Source of the DNA: Pterobdella sp. o SKG-2022
Taxonomy: Eukaryota; Annelida; Clitellata; Hirudinida; Piscicolidae
Direction of reading: 5' to 3'
Length of the DNA: 64,000 bases
NCBI GenBank assembly: GCA_964035795.1
Contig: OZ038320.1
Span: 17,750,589-17,814,588, forward strand
Shown here one piece after another: positions 1-10,200 of the stretch. The first letter of the stretch is position 1, and the number at the start of each line of letters is the position of its first letter. Made by a program: the position numbers and the translations under genes. The notes under the pieces were generated by a model that made no database searches, had not been told where the DNA came from, and saw nothing but the letters and a program-made list of their open reading frames with translations.

Positions 1-827
1 AAATCCTCAATAACAAAACGCTACTGGTGTGAAAATGAATAAATATGAAGAAATGGATGAAACAGCAAGAAACATGTTGATCATATTAACAATGCTGTCG
101 TTTGAAGTGTCTTCAACTTCATCATGGTAACTCAACTACTTGAGATCCTCTTATTTATTAACTTTCTTTATTTACCTCTGTCCCATTTCTGAAACTTTCA
201 CTAGAATAACTGATAAGCCTATGAACACACTCGATTATAGAGACTAATATTAAACTACTTTATAACTTTGAAAAATATTTACGTCTATTATATGAGATTT
301 TTGATTCATTCATTCAGATTGTACATTTTATAAAACTAAACTTATTGAAAACTTTTGACACTAGATGATGTAAGATACTCTTACAAAAAGCTTCGTGTAT
401 TAAGTTTGTCAATAAACCTTAGTGTTTGTTTCTATTATATAAACTTATTGAAAATATTAGCTTGTTATTTTGTCTTGAGAAATGTATTAAATACTTTATA
501 TGACGACGTGAATCTTTTCAATTATTGTATGAGGTATGCTTTGAAAGCATTTTATTTAGCATTTTTCAATAATCAATAAAACTTAAATTTAATAAGTCAT
601 GAACTAGCATATAAATCTAATTTATTATAAAACCGCCAATTTCAAGTAAATTGATTTGCAATCTCAAGCAAATTTCCTTTATTTTATTCTATTATTGGAT
701 TCTCATGAAACAATACAGAAAAAAAAAATATTAATATTTTTTAAACAAATATAAATTTTTAAGCTTATGAAAAGTAAAACTAAACTCAAAACCCATGAAA
801 CAAAAATCAATTGATAAAATCACATAC
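1..827. other. Downstream ZnT region, no firm exon
   Basis: AT-rich DNA where the next ZnT exon should lie. A minus-strand stretch near 47-132 reads YHDEVEDTSNDS then NMINMFLAV, which faintly recalls the NMRGVFLHV motif that follows the His-rich loop in ZnT1. Its acceptor is poor, the zinc-site His is absent and the frame soon stops, so I do not call it an exon. The small ORF at 355-579 has no recognisable content. Confidence 0.3.
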
Positions 828-1995
828 AGTGAACAACAAAAACCTTTAGTGAGTGGGTTAGTGGTGTTGGAGGTGGGAGGTGGACCGTGGCTGTGTCCAT
901 GGGCATGCCCTCTGAGAAGTAGGAGTCCAACAAGGTTTATTAAAAAGCCTATAATGCCTACATACAACATCATCTTCTCATGTTTTATGTCTTCTGTTGA
1001 CGTCAACCTTTATGGTTGGATTTAGGTTATGTTTTAGTTGGATAGATATGGTAGTTATTTAAAAAAATGAACATTACATTTATATTTAAGTAATAAAAGC
1101 ATATAACCAAAAACTCATTTCTAAATACATTTGTTTATGTATAAACATATCCGAAACAAAACAATATTACCAATTTTTAAAAACTGAATATTTACAAATA
1201 CCTTTCAATTGCTTCAGTGAAGATAGTGAAACACAAAGCAACAAGAAAAACAGAGTTGACCAAAGCCCCCACTACCTCTGCCCTTGCCCACCCATATGTA
1301 TTCTTTCGAGATCTTAGCTTTGATATCTAAAAGTTCAACATTGATATAAATGAATTTATCAAAGAATATTATTAAAATTAGTAATTAAGTATGGGATAAA
1401 TAATTAATAGGCTCAAATGTTTCAGTATATAATATTTCTATATATTATTATTAAGATTGTTTTAGCGCACAGTTATCAATTCAAGATTGCTTCAGAGGCA
1501 CTATACTATAAAGTATTAATAGAAATAAACTACATAGAAGAATATAATAATCATATTTTTAAATGGGAAATAAGTTAATAAGCAGCAACCCACCCTGACA
1601 GATGCTATACCAACCACCAATGCCACCACATCAGATAACATATGATATGAATCTCCTATCATGGCCAATGATCTAATGAAATTTAAACATTTTAATATAA
1701 ATAATGAAAATTTGTTAATTATTGAACTTTGAAATATCATTAGATGGTGAAACAAAACGAAATTTTTGGGAAGATATAAGTATAAAAAATATTATATGAA
1801 ATTATAAGCGTATTAAAATTTTTGAAATACACAACGCAAATTTTATTTCAAAAAACTATATTAAATTATTGATAAAGCGTGCACTTACCTCGTGATATGA
1901 CCAACAATCAATTCCACAAGAAAAAAAGTAAAAGTTAAAGCCAACATAGAACCTAGTCTACAGGTTTTTGAGAGTAAAAATTCCTTAATATCCAT
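828..1995 (-). CDS. SLC30A1: ZnT1-like zinc exporter (SLC30/CDF family), 5' part, 4 exons
   Basis: Exons on the minus strand are 1995-1889, 1672-1594, 1326-1202 and 1007 to about 844 or 828; all joins keep frame and GT-AG sites. The ATG opens MDIKEF, followed by TM1 (MLALTFTFFLVELIVG), then TRSLAMIGDSYHMLSDV in TM2. The His and Asp of SYHMLSD are the CDF transport-site zinc ligands. Exon 3 reads KNTYGWARAEVVGALVNSVF (TM3), then EAIER; exon 4 carries TM4 and the His-rich loop GHAHGHSHG that binds zinc in this family. The family exports Zn2+ from the cytosol or into vesicles by exchange with H+. About 165 residues are visible. TM5, TM6 and the cytosolic C-terminal domain must lie beyond the left edge or in undetected exons. 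The last donor is ambiguous (AAAG|GTTTTT or CACT|GTATGT). The gene starts 534 bp downstream of the nucleolin-like stop codon, on the same strand. Family and subfamily are firm; orthology to ZnT1 rather than ZnT10 is inferred. Confidence 0.9.
1442..1502 (-). repeat. L2-like LINE 3' terminal fragment in a ZnT intron
   Basis: A short (TTA)n-like stretch is followed by a ~38-bp segment (1463-1500, from tagcgcacagttatcaat to cttcagaggc) that recurs almost identically at 47,576-47,613. There it forms the 3' end of an L2-like LINE remnant. This copy keeps only the terminus and appears to be an extreme 5'-truncated insertion in the second ZnT intron. Confidence 0.6.
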
Positions 1996-2529
1996 TTTGG
2001 TTCGTTTCAATAATCTCAATTTACAAAAGACGTCGGAATTGTTCTAAAATAAGAGTTAAAACTCCGCTTTCCTGATTTAGAAGTTTGGGATAGATATAAG
2101 ATTTTAAAGTGACAAATTTCAGCAATAAAATATTTTTCGATAAATAAAATGATACTTATTTAAATAAACACATTTTTATTATAAACGTAAACCTACTCAC
2201 AAACTTTCGTCCCGGATTTTAAATCACAATCTTACTGCGTTTGTTAACGACAAAAATTTTAGACAAGGTTTAAATACATATACAGACAATAATTTAATCA
2301 TTAACATGCTCTCAAGAATAATACCCGTGTGTTCACTTTTTAACCCTAAATTTAAGCCTTTGAAATGAAAGCGCACTATACATTTCTCATTGTTTTTAAA
2401 CAAATTAAACCAGGTTAATTTTATTAAATTTTCAAAAATTTTAAAACAATAATTCTTGATCAAAATTGTTTGATAAAATTTAATAAATCACTTCAAAATT
2501 CATTTACTGAAATTTATTAACCAACAATT

Positions 2530-5500
2530 TTACTTAATTTTTTTTCTAGCAAAACAGACATTAAGTTTGAAACCATCAATTTCAATTGAGTCCCCTTTCT
2601 CAAAAAACCCTCTGCTAACCTCTTCTTTATCAAAACCAATGAATGCATATCTGTAAAATTTATTTTACTATCTTAAAACAAAAATTACTCAAATTTAATA
2701 AAAAACACACGAAACTATTTTTTATTATACAATATAAAATTTGGTAATAGACAAAATTGAAAAGTAGATAGGGTTAAAAAACCAAACATTTTCTTACCCA
2801 ATTGCGCATTGATCTTTCCTTTTTCTGGCCACAAGCACTTCTTTACAACCCTCAAAGACAGCTTTCAACTTGTCGTCATTAATGGTTTCTTTGTTGAATC
2901 CTGTCACATACAATCGTTTGGCATCAAATTCCGATACTTTTGGCGCATCTTTTTGTGACTTTTCCTTTGAAATAAGAAATGGAAATTAAATAATTTAAGA
3001 ACTAACAATAATGTCTTTATAAGTAGTTTTGCTACTAGCTCATTGAAGTGAAGCTAAAAAATGTAAATGATATCACGCTCTACAAGTCACAGAACCTCAA
3101 GTCGGGAACGCCCAAGACGTAAACCGCAATCGATAATTTTCAAAAATATTTTTTTTACGCGAAAAATTTGAAGTTATAGAAGTGTCACTAAAAAATGACA
3201 CCGGTGCGAGGTTATAATCATTCAAGCATACATCCTTTAATTTTATGGATTTATCACTTTTCGATGCAAATTTAACAAGCAAAATACTCAAATATTTATT
3301 CTAAAAATTGAAAATACTTCAATATTTATTATAAATAATCGGAAATATTTTCTGTTGAAAGAGTAAAAGCCTTTAAGGTAGCGTCTGTTTTTTAGTTTGC
3401 GCATCTGGATTAATTACATGGTGCATTGATATGTTACAATGTCTTATTTTTACCTTCTATAAAGCACTCTTTAAGGTCTAGACAACTTCAACAGACTTTT
3501 GTGCAGGGGTTTTATACCTTTCCAAATACGATAACACATTTTAACTACTATAATCACAATAAGTTATTTTGATGTTGATCCCTATTTATAAATTTGTCAA
3601 GCATTTCAGCCTGAAGCATTGAGGCCAAGTGCAAATAATGGATACCACCATTTCTTGATCGAAAAAACTGAGTGACATATTGATTGAATCAGTCCATCTC
3701 TCAAATGAAAGTATTAACCACTTCTTTTACTCAAAGCTGAATCAAGCATTTTGAGAAATTTTAAATCAGACTCAAGCAAAATATCCATTGATCAGTCAAT
3801 GGTACTCTATTATGGCAAACATGGGTGTAAGGAACACATCAAAGAGAAAACAAGTACAACATCTGGTCAATGCTTTCATTTGAGGGGTGGAATGATTCAA
3901 TCAATAAGTCACTTTCAAAGAATTTTTCTGATCAAAAAATGGTTATTTGCACTTTGTACATAAGACATTGGAACATATCAAAGCAACATGTAATCAATCC
4001 AGATGCGCAAACTAAAAATGGACTCCACCTAAAATACTTGTATTCTCAACAAAAAATAATTTTGATTATTTATAATAAATATTGAAAAATTTTTAATTTT
4101 TAAAAAAACATTTAAGTATTTTACTTGTTAAATTTGTATCGAAAAATGATAAATTAATAAAACTAAATGGTGTATGCTAAAGGGATTACACCTCTGCCTA
4201 ATAATCTATCATCTTATTTTCCATTTAATTTAAGTTTTATAAAAATTGACCAGCGATAACGTCTTTGGCTGAAACCAAAGATGTTAAAATGGGTTTTTGT
4301 ACAAAAAGTATAAATGGTTTAGATATGTGAAACGTATCAAGTTGAATTTTTAAAGTGTTCTAAAAAAATCTAAAAAATGAAGACATGAAAATGACTTTCA
4401 TTGATAAAAACAGTTAGAGCTACTATTTGCAGACCATAGTCTGAATGAGTAAATCGGATTTTAAAAAACTTATAGAAAGTCTCATCCTTAGTGTAAAAAG
4501 GCTTATTAAATGTAACCAAACATTAAAAATGTCTATAAAATGATTAAAAATTGATTGCAAACTACCTTGAACTTTCTGCTTTTAGCCCCAACATAATCTA
4601 CTTCAAGTTCACATCCCTTCAATTTCTTGCCTTTTAACTTCTCTATATTGCGCTCAACACTACTTTCACTATCAAACTTCACATAGGCATAACTGAAAAA
4701 GAATTCAATTTGAAATGTAAATATATATTAACAGTGCCTTTTCTTATAGTTAAGCGCTTGCCACAAATTTAATGTTGCACTGTAGAACTGTTGACCCAAC
4801 ACAGGGTTAAACTCGGCAACTTTAGATAATTAGTCTAATGCTTTACAAGCGGTGCTATATGGGACAATTTAATATATAACTAAAAGCACAGTATCAATAA
4901 AATATAAAATAAACCTTCTAATATTTAAGTGCTACCAAAAGATATGATTGTAGTATATTGATGTGCAGGTTGAATAATGACTTAAAAAGCACTAAAAGAC
5001 TTTTTTCTAATCTGAAACGCATTGAATCAATAAAAAATCAGTGCTTCACCATAGAAAACCTTTCTGGCTAAAACTGATTATGTATTCTTCATTGAATTAT
5101 TATAAAACCTAGTCAATATTCTATCAAAAAATGAGATTCTGGGTATAAAAGTTAAAAAAAGTAATCTTGGAAGAAAAGAACAAAACACTCAAGAAAACCA
5201 TTGGGTTCAATTGCAACTAGCTAATCCAAAGTACATTGGATGGAAAATAAACTATTGAATCAACTCTATCATTTCCAATTTGTTCATGAAAACAACGTTT
5301 TTATAAATTTTGTCATGGCTAAAAATTTAAAATATGAATATCTTTAAATTTTATTTCGAAAAAATTAAAGTTTCTAATATGTATGTAAATAAAAAGTTTT
5401 GTATTCCAATTTTAAAATTTTATACATAAAAATATACAAAAAATACTTTTTTTTTGCATTTTAAAATGCTTTGTTTAACACTGAACAAAAAACAACATTA

Positions 5501-6974
5501 CCACTTGGTTCCTCCTTGGTTTTTTTTGAGAAAGGTCCTTTTAATAGTGGCATCAAGTATGTCTGGACTGAGTTTCTTCAAGTCTGCCTCTGTGGCTTTG
5601 TCATTGAAACCACTTATGAACAAGTGCTTCTTATCATCTTCAGCTGTTTTGATTTGTACTATCATATAAATTAAAAAAAAAAGAATTAAAAAAGCCCAAC
5701 CCTTGGTGAAGGAAAATGAGCTATAAATGGAATGGAATGTGGTATTTATAAAGCACTTTTTCTTATAGATCAGAGCGCTTGCTACAAATTTAATGTAGCG
5801 AAAAGACACTGTGGAACAGGCGCTAATTGTGGGCCCACACGGGATTAAACCCAATAGTTTTAGGTAATTAGTCTAATGCTCTACCTCTGAGCTCTATGGG
5901 CTGACAAAAAGGCTTTGATTGATTGATTAAAAAAAGCAATTGTGTTCAGATTTATGAGACATTGTCAAACTTTAAAGACTTTTATTCTGAAATAATTCTG
6001 ATTACTGAAATGAAAAATTCTTATTTTAAGTTTAAATATTTGCTTATCAGTTTATAATAATGCATTATTTCATCTATAACTAAGTTGATGATGTCTATAT
6101 ATGTACAAACTATAAATATAATAGAAAATATGTTTATTTACCTTTCCTTTTGTCTTGTTTAGCTTTTAATTCTTTTAATCGTTCTGTTTCAACTTCCTTT
6201 TCTGAAACTTCTTCATTTTTTTCTTCTGTTTTCTTCTTCTTAGACTTTTTGGTCTTTTGGTTGTTCTTATTTATGATAGGTTTTTCACCTGAAAATTATT
6301 AAGTTGAAAAAATCAAATAAATTAAAAAAAAAAATGACTTTTTTTGTCTGTTTTATTTTCTTCTTCCTGTTCTTTATCATTAGCTTTTCTTTTCTTTTTT
6401 TGACTTGATGGTGCTAAAAACATGAATGAAAAATGTATAAATGAATGAATAAATTAAACAACAAACTTTTAAAAATTAAATTATGCAACTTGAACATATA
6501 ACCTTCTAACCTGTTTGAACTAATGTAGTTTCAGATTTTTCTAATGACTTTTTCTTCTTCTTCAAAGGTTCAGTACTAGGTGAAGTCAAGAGTTTATTTT
6601 TTTTTACATCTTTAGGGGTACTAGGTTTTATACCCAAAAGATCCTGATAAATTTCAAAATAATTATGTCCCACTTTAAAGCAATTTTAAGAATAAATTTT
6701 ATTTATTAAAATAATTAACAAACTGTTATATCCTGTTGAGTCAAATCATCGCTATTTTTTCTTTTTCTCGCTACTTTCTCACTTTTTGGAGTAGACAACT
6801 GAATAAAAATTAAAAATGTAGAATAACAAAAATGTTTTTCGAAATAAAATAATTTGATTTTACATTTTGAGCTTGAAATAAAAAATATTAAAATGAATTT
6901 CAGTTTTTTAATCAATTTATCCATATAAAAACCTTCTTAGGAGATTTTTTCTTCTTGAGGCTTTGCGCCAGCAT
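2530..6974 (-). CDS. Nucleolin-like RNA-binding protein with two RRMs, complete, 9 exons
   Basis: Exons (minus): 6974-6933, 6798-6724, 6643-6511, 6413-6339, 6288-6142, 5658-5502, 4692-4566, 2964-2798, 2650-2530. They total 1044 nt, 347 residues plus TAA, with every phase matching. Residues 1-158 are low-complexity and Lys/Glu/Ser-rich with KKKK and TPK-type motifs, like the N-terminus of nucleolin or Nsr1. RRM1 has RNP2 HLFISGF (169-175) and RNP1 CYAYVKF (210-216). RRM2 has RNP2 LYVTGF (270-275) and RNP1 GYAFIGF (308-314). The protein ends ...FARKKIK. A nucleolar role in pre-rRNA processing is inferred from architecture. Animal nucleolin usually has four RRMs; two is the fungal and plant pattern, so another nucleolar RRM protein is possible. 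There is no RGG tail. Both RRMs are split by introns directly before RNP1. The start lies 282 bp from the divergent MGAT5-like start. The acceptor for the 2964 exon (TTTCAAAG) is the weakest splice call. Confidence 0.9.
3209..4195 (+). mobile_element. piggyBac-derived foldback element with ~235-bp inverted repeats
   Basis: The left arm (about 3209-3446) and right arm (3961 to about 4195) are inverted copies of each other. Examples are tttagtttgcgcatctggat against its complement, and the shared block caatatttattataaataat. Between them a plus-strand frame reads KISIDQSMVLYYGKHGCK then EHIKEK. This matches the piggyBac (DDE_Tnp_1_7) segment around the first catalytic Asp, whose usual form is like L[ST]IDE.M..[FY].GR...[KR]QY. 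Only about 70 codons survive and the frame is broken before and after, so it is a dead or non-autonomous derivative. It lies in the intron between the two RRMs of the nucleolin-like gene. I could not fix a TTAA target duplication, so the outer ends are approximate. Confidence 0.75.
4733..4865 (-). repeat. tRNA-derived SINE, copy 1 (diverged)
   Basis: Same family as the copy at 5752-5903. Shared blocks are cttatag...gcgcttgc.acaaatttaatgt, actgt.gaac, and agataattagtctaatgct (one mismatch). It is oriented on the minus strand with the tRNA-like head at the high-coordinate end. It sits in the intron between exons 6 and 7 of the nucleolin-like gene. The A-box part is more decayed than in copy 2. 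Confidence 0.65.
5752..5903 (-). repeat. tRNA-derived SINE, copy 2, with recognisable tRNA head
   Basis: Read on the minus strand, 5902 to about 5832 folds like a tRNA. Acceptor 5' strand GCCCATA pairs with TGTGGGC. The D-arm is GCTC...GAGC. The anticodon stem TTAGA/CCTAA (one mismatch) holds loop CTAATTA. A B-box-like GGGTTTAATCCC follows. The T-arm is about two bases short, so it is not a functional tRNA. A tRNA-unrelated body follows and ends near agtgctttataaatacca. It lies in the intron between exons 5 and 6 of the nucleolin-like gene. Confidence 0.7.
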
Positions 6975-7256
6975 GTTTGAAAAGTAAAGAATTCCCTATC
7001 GACTACAGCAATGAACTAAAATGTAAAATTTTTTTTCTTATCATATCTAATTTCTTTTTTGAAAACTAAAATTGGAAGCAATCATAAATTTTTTAAAATA
7101 CTAAAATGACACATTTCTACATTTTACCTTTGTAAGGCTTAGATTTTTTAAAAACACATAGAGGCTTGACTTCCCAATGAAATTTTCTAAATTTATTCTA
7201 ACAAGCTTTCAATAAGAACGTTTAAAAGGATTTTCTCAAATCATTTAACACTTGAC
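6975..7256. promoter_or_regulatory. Putative bidirectional promoter and 5' UTRs
   Basis: These 282 bp separate the divergent start codons of the nucleolin-like gene (minus, 6974) and the MGAT5-like gene (plus, 7257). They must contain at least part of both 5' UTRs unless undetected leader exons lie elsewhere. The sequence is plain AT-rich with T-tracts. I see no convincing TATA or initiator pair. The minus strand has a possible acceptor (attgctgtag) shortly before the nucleolin-like ATG, which would suit a spliced leader. Confidence 0.35.
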
Positions 7257-10200
7257 ATGAAAAAAAACTCTCCAATTAATAAATATAAAAATGTTCTTAT
7301 AATTTTATTAATCATTGCCTTTTTTCATTTTTTCTATATTGAACATTTTAATGAAGAAGATAACTTAATAGATTCAGGTTGCGTATTAACTTCTATTCTA
7401 AAATTTTCCTTTAAGACATATTCTTTCATAAAACTTTACATGAATTTCATTTGTTTTTCAAAACTTATTCACAAATAGTTTATTCAAAGCTTATTAACTC
7501 CAACTCAATCCAAAAGGAAGACAAGATCTAGATGATTTTATCAAGTCCTTCACTAGAAATTTGGATAAAGCCGATCAAGAATTGATTGATAAAAGTAACA
7601 ATGAAGAAAATAATTTATATAACGCTAGTTATTATAAAAGACTTTTGAACCATTATGACTTCACAACATACTCCTCATTGATACGATTCTTTGAAAGTGA
7701 TTGGCGTTTCTGGTGGATATCCAGCAAAATGCAAAAGACATGGCCAATGTTGAAAAAAGCTTCAATAGACCGCTTTGGAAGCTGTTCGAATCATAAAGGC
7801 AGAAAAAATGTATGATTATTATTTTTATTCAAAATGGTGAAAATCAATTAGAAGAAATTAAACAGATTCTATTTATGCCGGGATTTTTAACAATCACAAA
7901 TTTTGCAACAAAAAGATCGATAAAATATGGGGGTCCAATGGGAGAACTGAATTGCTTGGCTGATTTAATGAACGCTTGTCTGGCTTTATGCCATAAAGTT
8001 ATTATCAAAGTCGATATCAAAAAGGCTGCTTATGAGTTAGTCAAGAATAAAAAGCAATTACTTTGTAAATACTCTTGTTTAAATATTGAATAAATTATTA
8101 GATTGAGAGCGTTGAAGGAAACGAAATCGAGAATACCTGGATGTAGTGCTGAGAATGACATAGACATTATCTTCACAGACATCATGGGATATAGAGCCTT
8201 GCCTTCTGATATCACTGATGCATTCAAGTGAGATTCATACTCCCTTACATTTTGCAACTATATCATTAATGTCGAAGATTGAAGAATAAAACTAACAAAA
8301 ATTATGTGGTGAAAACTATCTTTGACATAATTTTTTATTAATTTATACACTTTGAAAAATAGAAAACAACTTATAGAATTTAGATTTAAAAAAGCATGAA
8401 GTTTGTAACAATCACTTAATGTGAGTCCAACTAAGGAAAGCTTCGTATTGTGCAGTTAATTTAATGATTTCTTTTGAGTTCATTTTGATCTAGAATGAAC
8501 TAGTTTATAATAATTTTTTGAGCAGGTTACTAAGATAGTGCGCATACGATCATAAGAAAACAAACGTTTTGCTTATAAAAAGTTTTGCACTTCTAATTTT
8601 TTGAAAAACTTTTGATCGGAAAAACATTTTGTTTTAAACTTTTAACTTTTTCGGAAAATAAATAATTTCATAAAACTATAATTTAACTCGAATAGATTTT
8701 TTTTTCAAATTAAGTAATTACACATGTCGAAAATTACCGTGCATTCCTCGATAAAAACAAATTTTAAGCAAACTTTTAATAAATTGTATTTTTTTGATGT
8801 ATCGATTAGACATTGGCTTAAGCTAAGATATGATATAATTTTGAGACATACTTTTCTAAGCACGAAGATCGGCGGTTTGAACTAATTTGATGATTATTTT
8901 TTTAATAAACCGTTTTTACAAAATAACTTCTAGTTTTATCAATTTTATTCAAGTCCCAGCTCTTGGATGTTCATTCAAGAACACTGGCTATTGCAAAAAT
9001 TCTGATGTTGCTTGCTCAGATTCATGAATTATCGCAGTTGTTGACATGAAATTGCCATGAAATTAGTTCATCAATGCCTTGATTTTTTTTCTTACTTTTT
9101 TTGTAGTAACATACTTCACTTCCTATTTATCTAATAAAATATCAGCACCAAAAACCCCCAATAATTTACTTTCATCGTTTAAATAAAAGATTCGCGAATT
9201 ATTTTTGGTAAATTTTTCACCTGCATTTTTTGGAAAACTTTAAAAAATTTACTGTATTTGGCTTTATCTTTTCATAAAATTATAAATTTTTCAGAAGCTT
9301 TCCAGCGTGACTGCTCCATAATTAAAATACGTTCTTGGTAAAAATATGTTTCAAATATTAGAGATGAATATATAGTTTAGTATTTTTGTAAAATAATTTC
9401 AACTTAAGATAAATAAGACAAAAACGCTCATTAAAAATATTGAGCTATCATTTTTGATATGTCTGTCTTATCAAAAGTTAGACGCTTGCAAAAATATAAC
9501 TATGTTTTTGTAATGACTGTGGGTTTTTTGAAATTTTTAGAGTTGAAGTTATTGTATAAAATTCAATCCAAAAAAATCTCACGATGTCTGAAACTTCACT
9601 ATAGTTTTTTCTTTAAAGCACTCTAAATTTTCCTTTAAGTCCACTAAAAACCTTTTTTCGGCTTATATATTGTAGAGCTCCGATTGATTAATAGAAAACT
9701 TAATTTGAAAAGTCTGTTTGAGCACTCATCTATTTGTTGATTTTTCTAATTATTTTCTAACTGTAATTGATGTTTTTTCTAAAAGAAATTCGGCTATAGT
9801 ATTTATAGTTTTTATTCCAGAACTAGACGACTTATTTTCGTCAATCCTCCATAGAACCCAATCATACGTTTTATGAGCAGCTTGAATCTAGTATCCCGTT
9901 TTTGGAAAATTTTATGAATTTTGATTTGATTTGAAAGTCTCAAGGCTTTTAGCATTGTTCACAATAAAGTAGGGTGGTTTAGGCTAGTGGCATTTAAAAG
10001 ATTTCTAAATGAAAAAATCTTTTTTTCGTCTTTTGCTTTACTTTTTAATAAACTCCTAAAAAGATTTTTTAGGACTTATATGTTAGAAATAATTGATTTA
10101 CGCGTTTGCGGAAATTTGATATTTACCTAAATTTTTGAGTTAACTTTCATTTGACTTTTTCATTATAGTTAATTGATGTCTATGTATCTTACTTGAAGCT

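Noticed and set aside
47..132. Next ZnT exon (DEVEDTSNDS ... NMINMFLAV)
   Set aside because: Faint resemblance only; poor acceptor, no transport-site His and Asp, and an early stop.
5832..5902. Functional tRNA gene
   Set aside because: The cloverleaf is recognisable but the T-arm is about two bases short, the anticodon stem has a mismatch, and the body plus a second copy show it is a SINE head.
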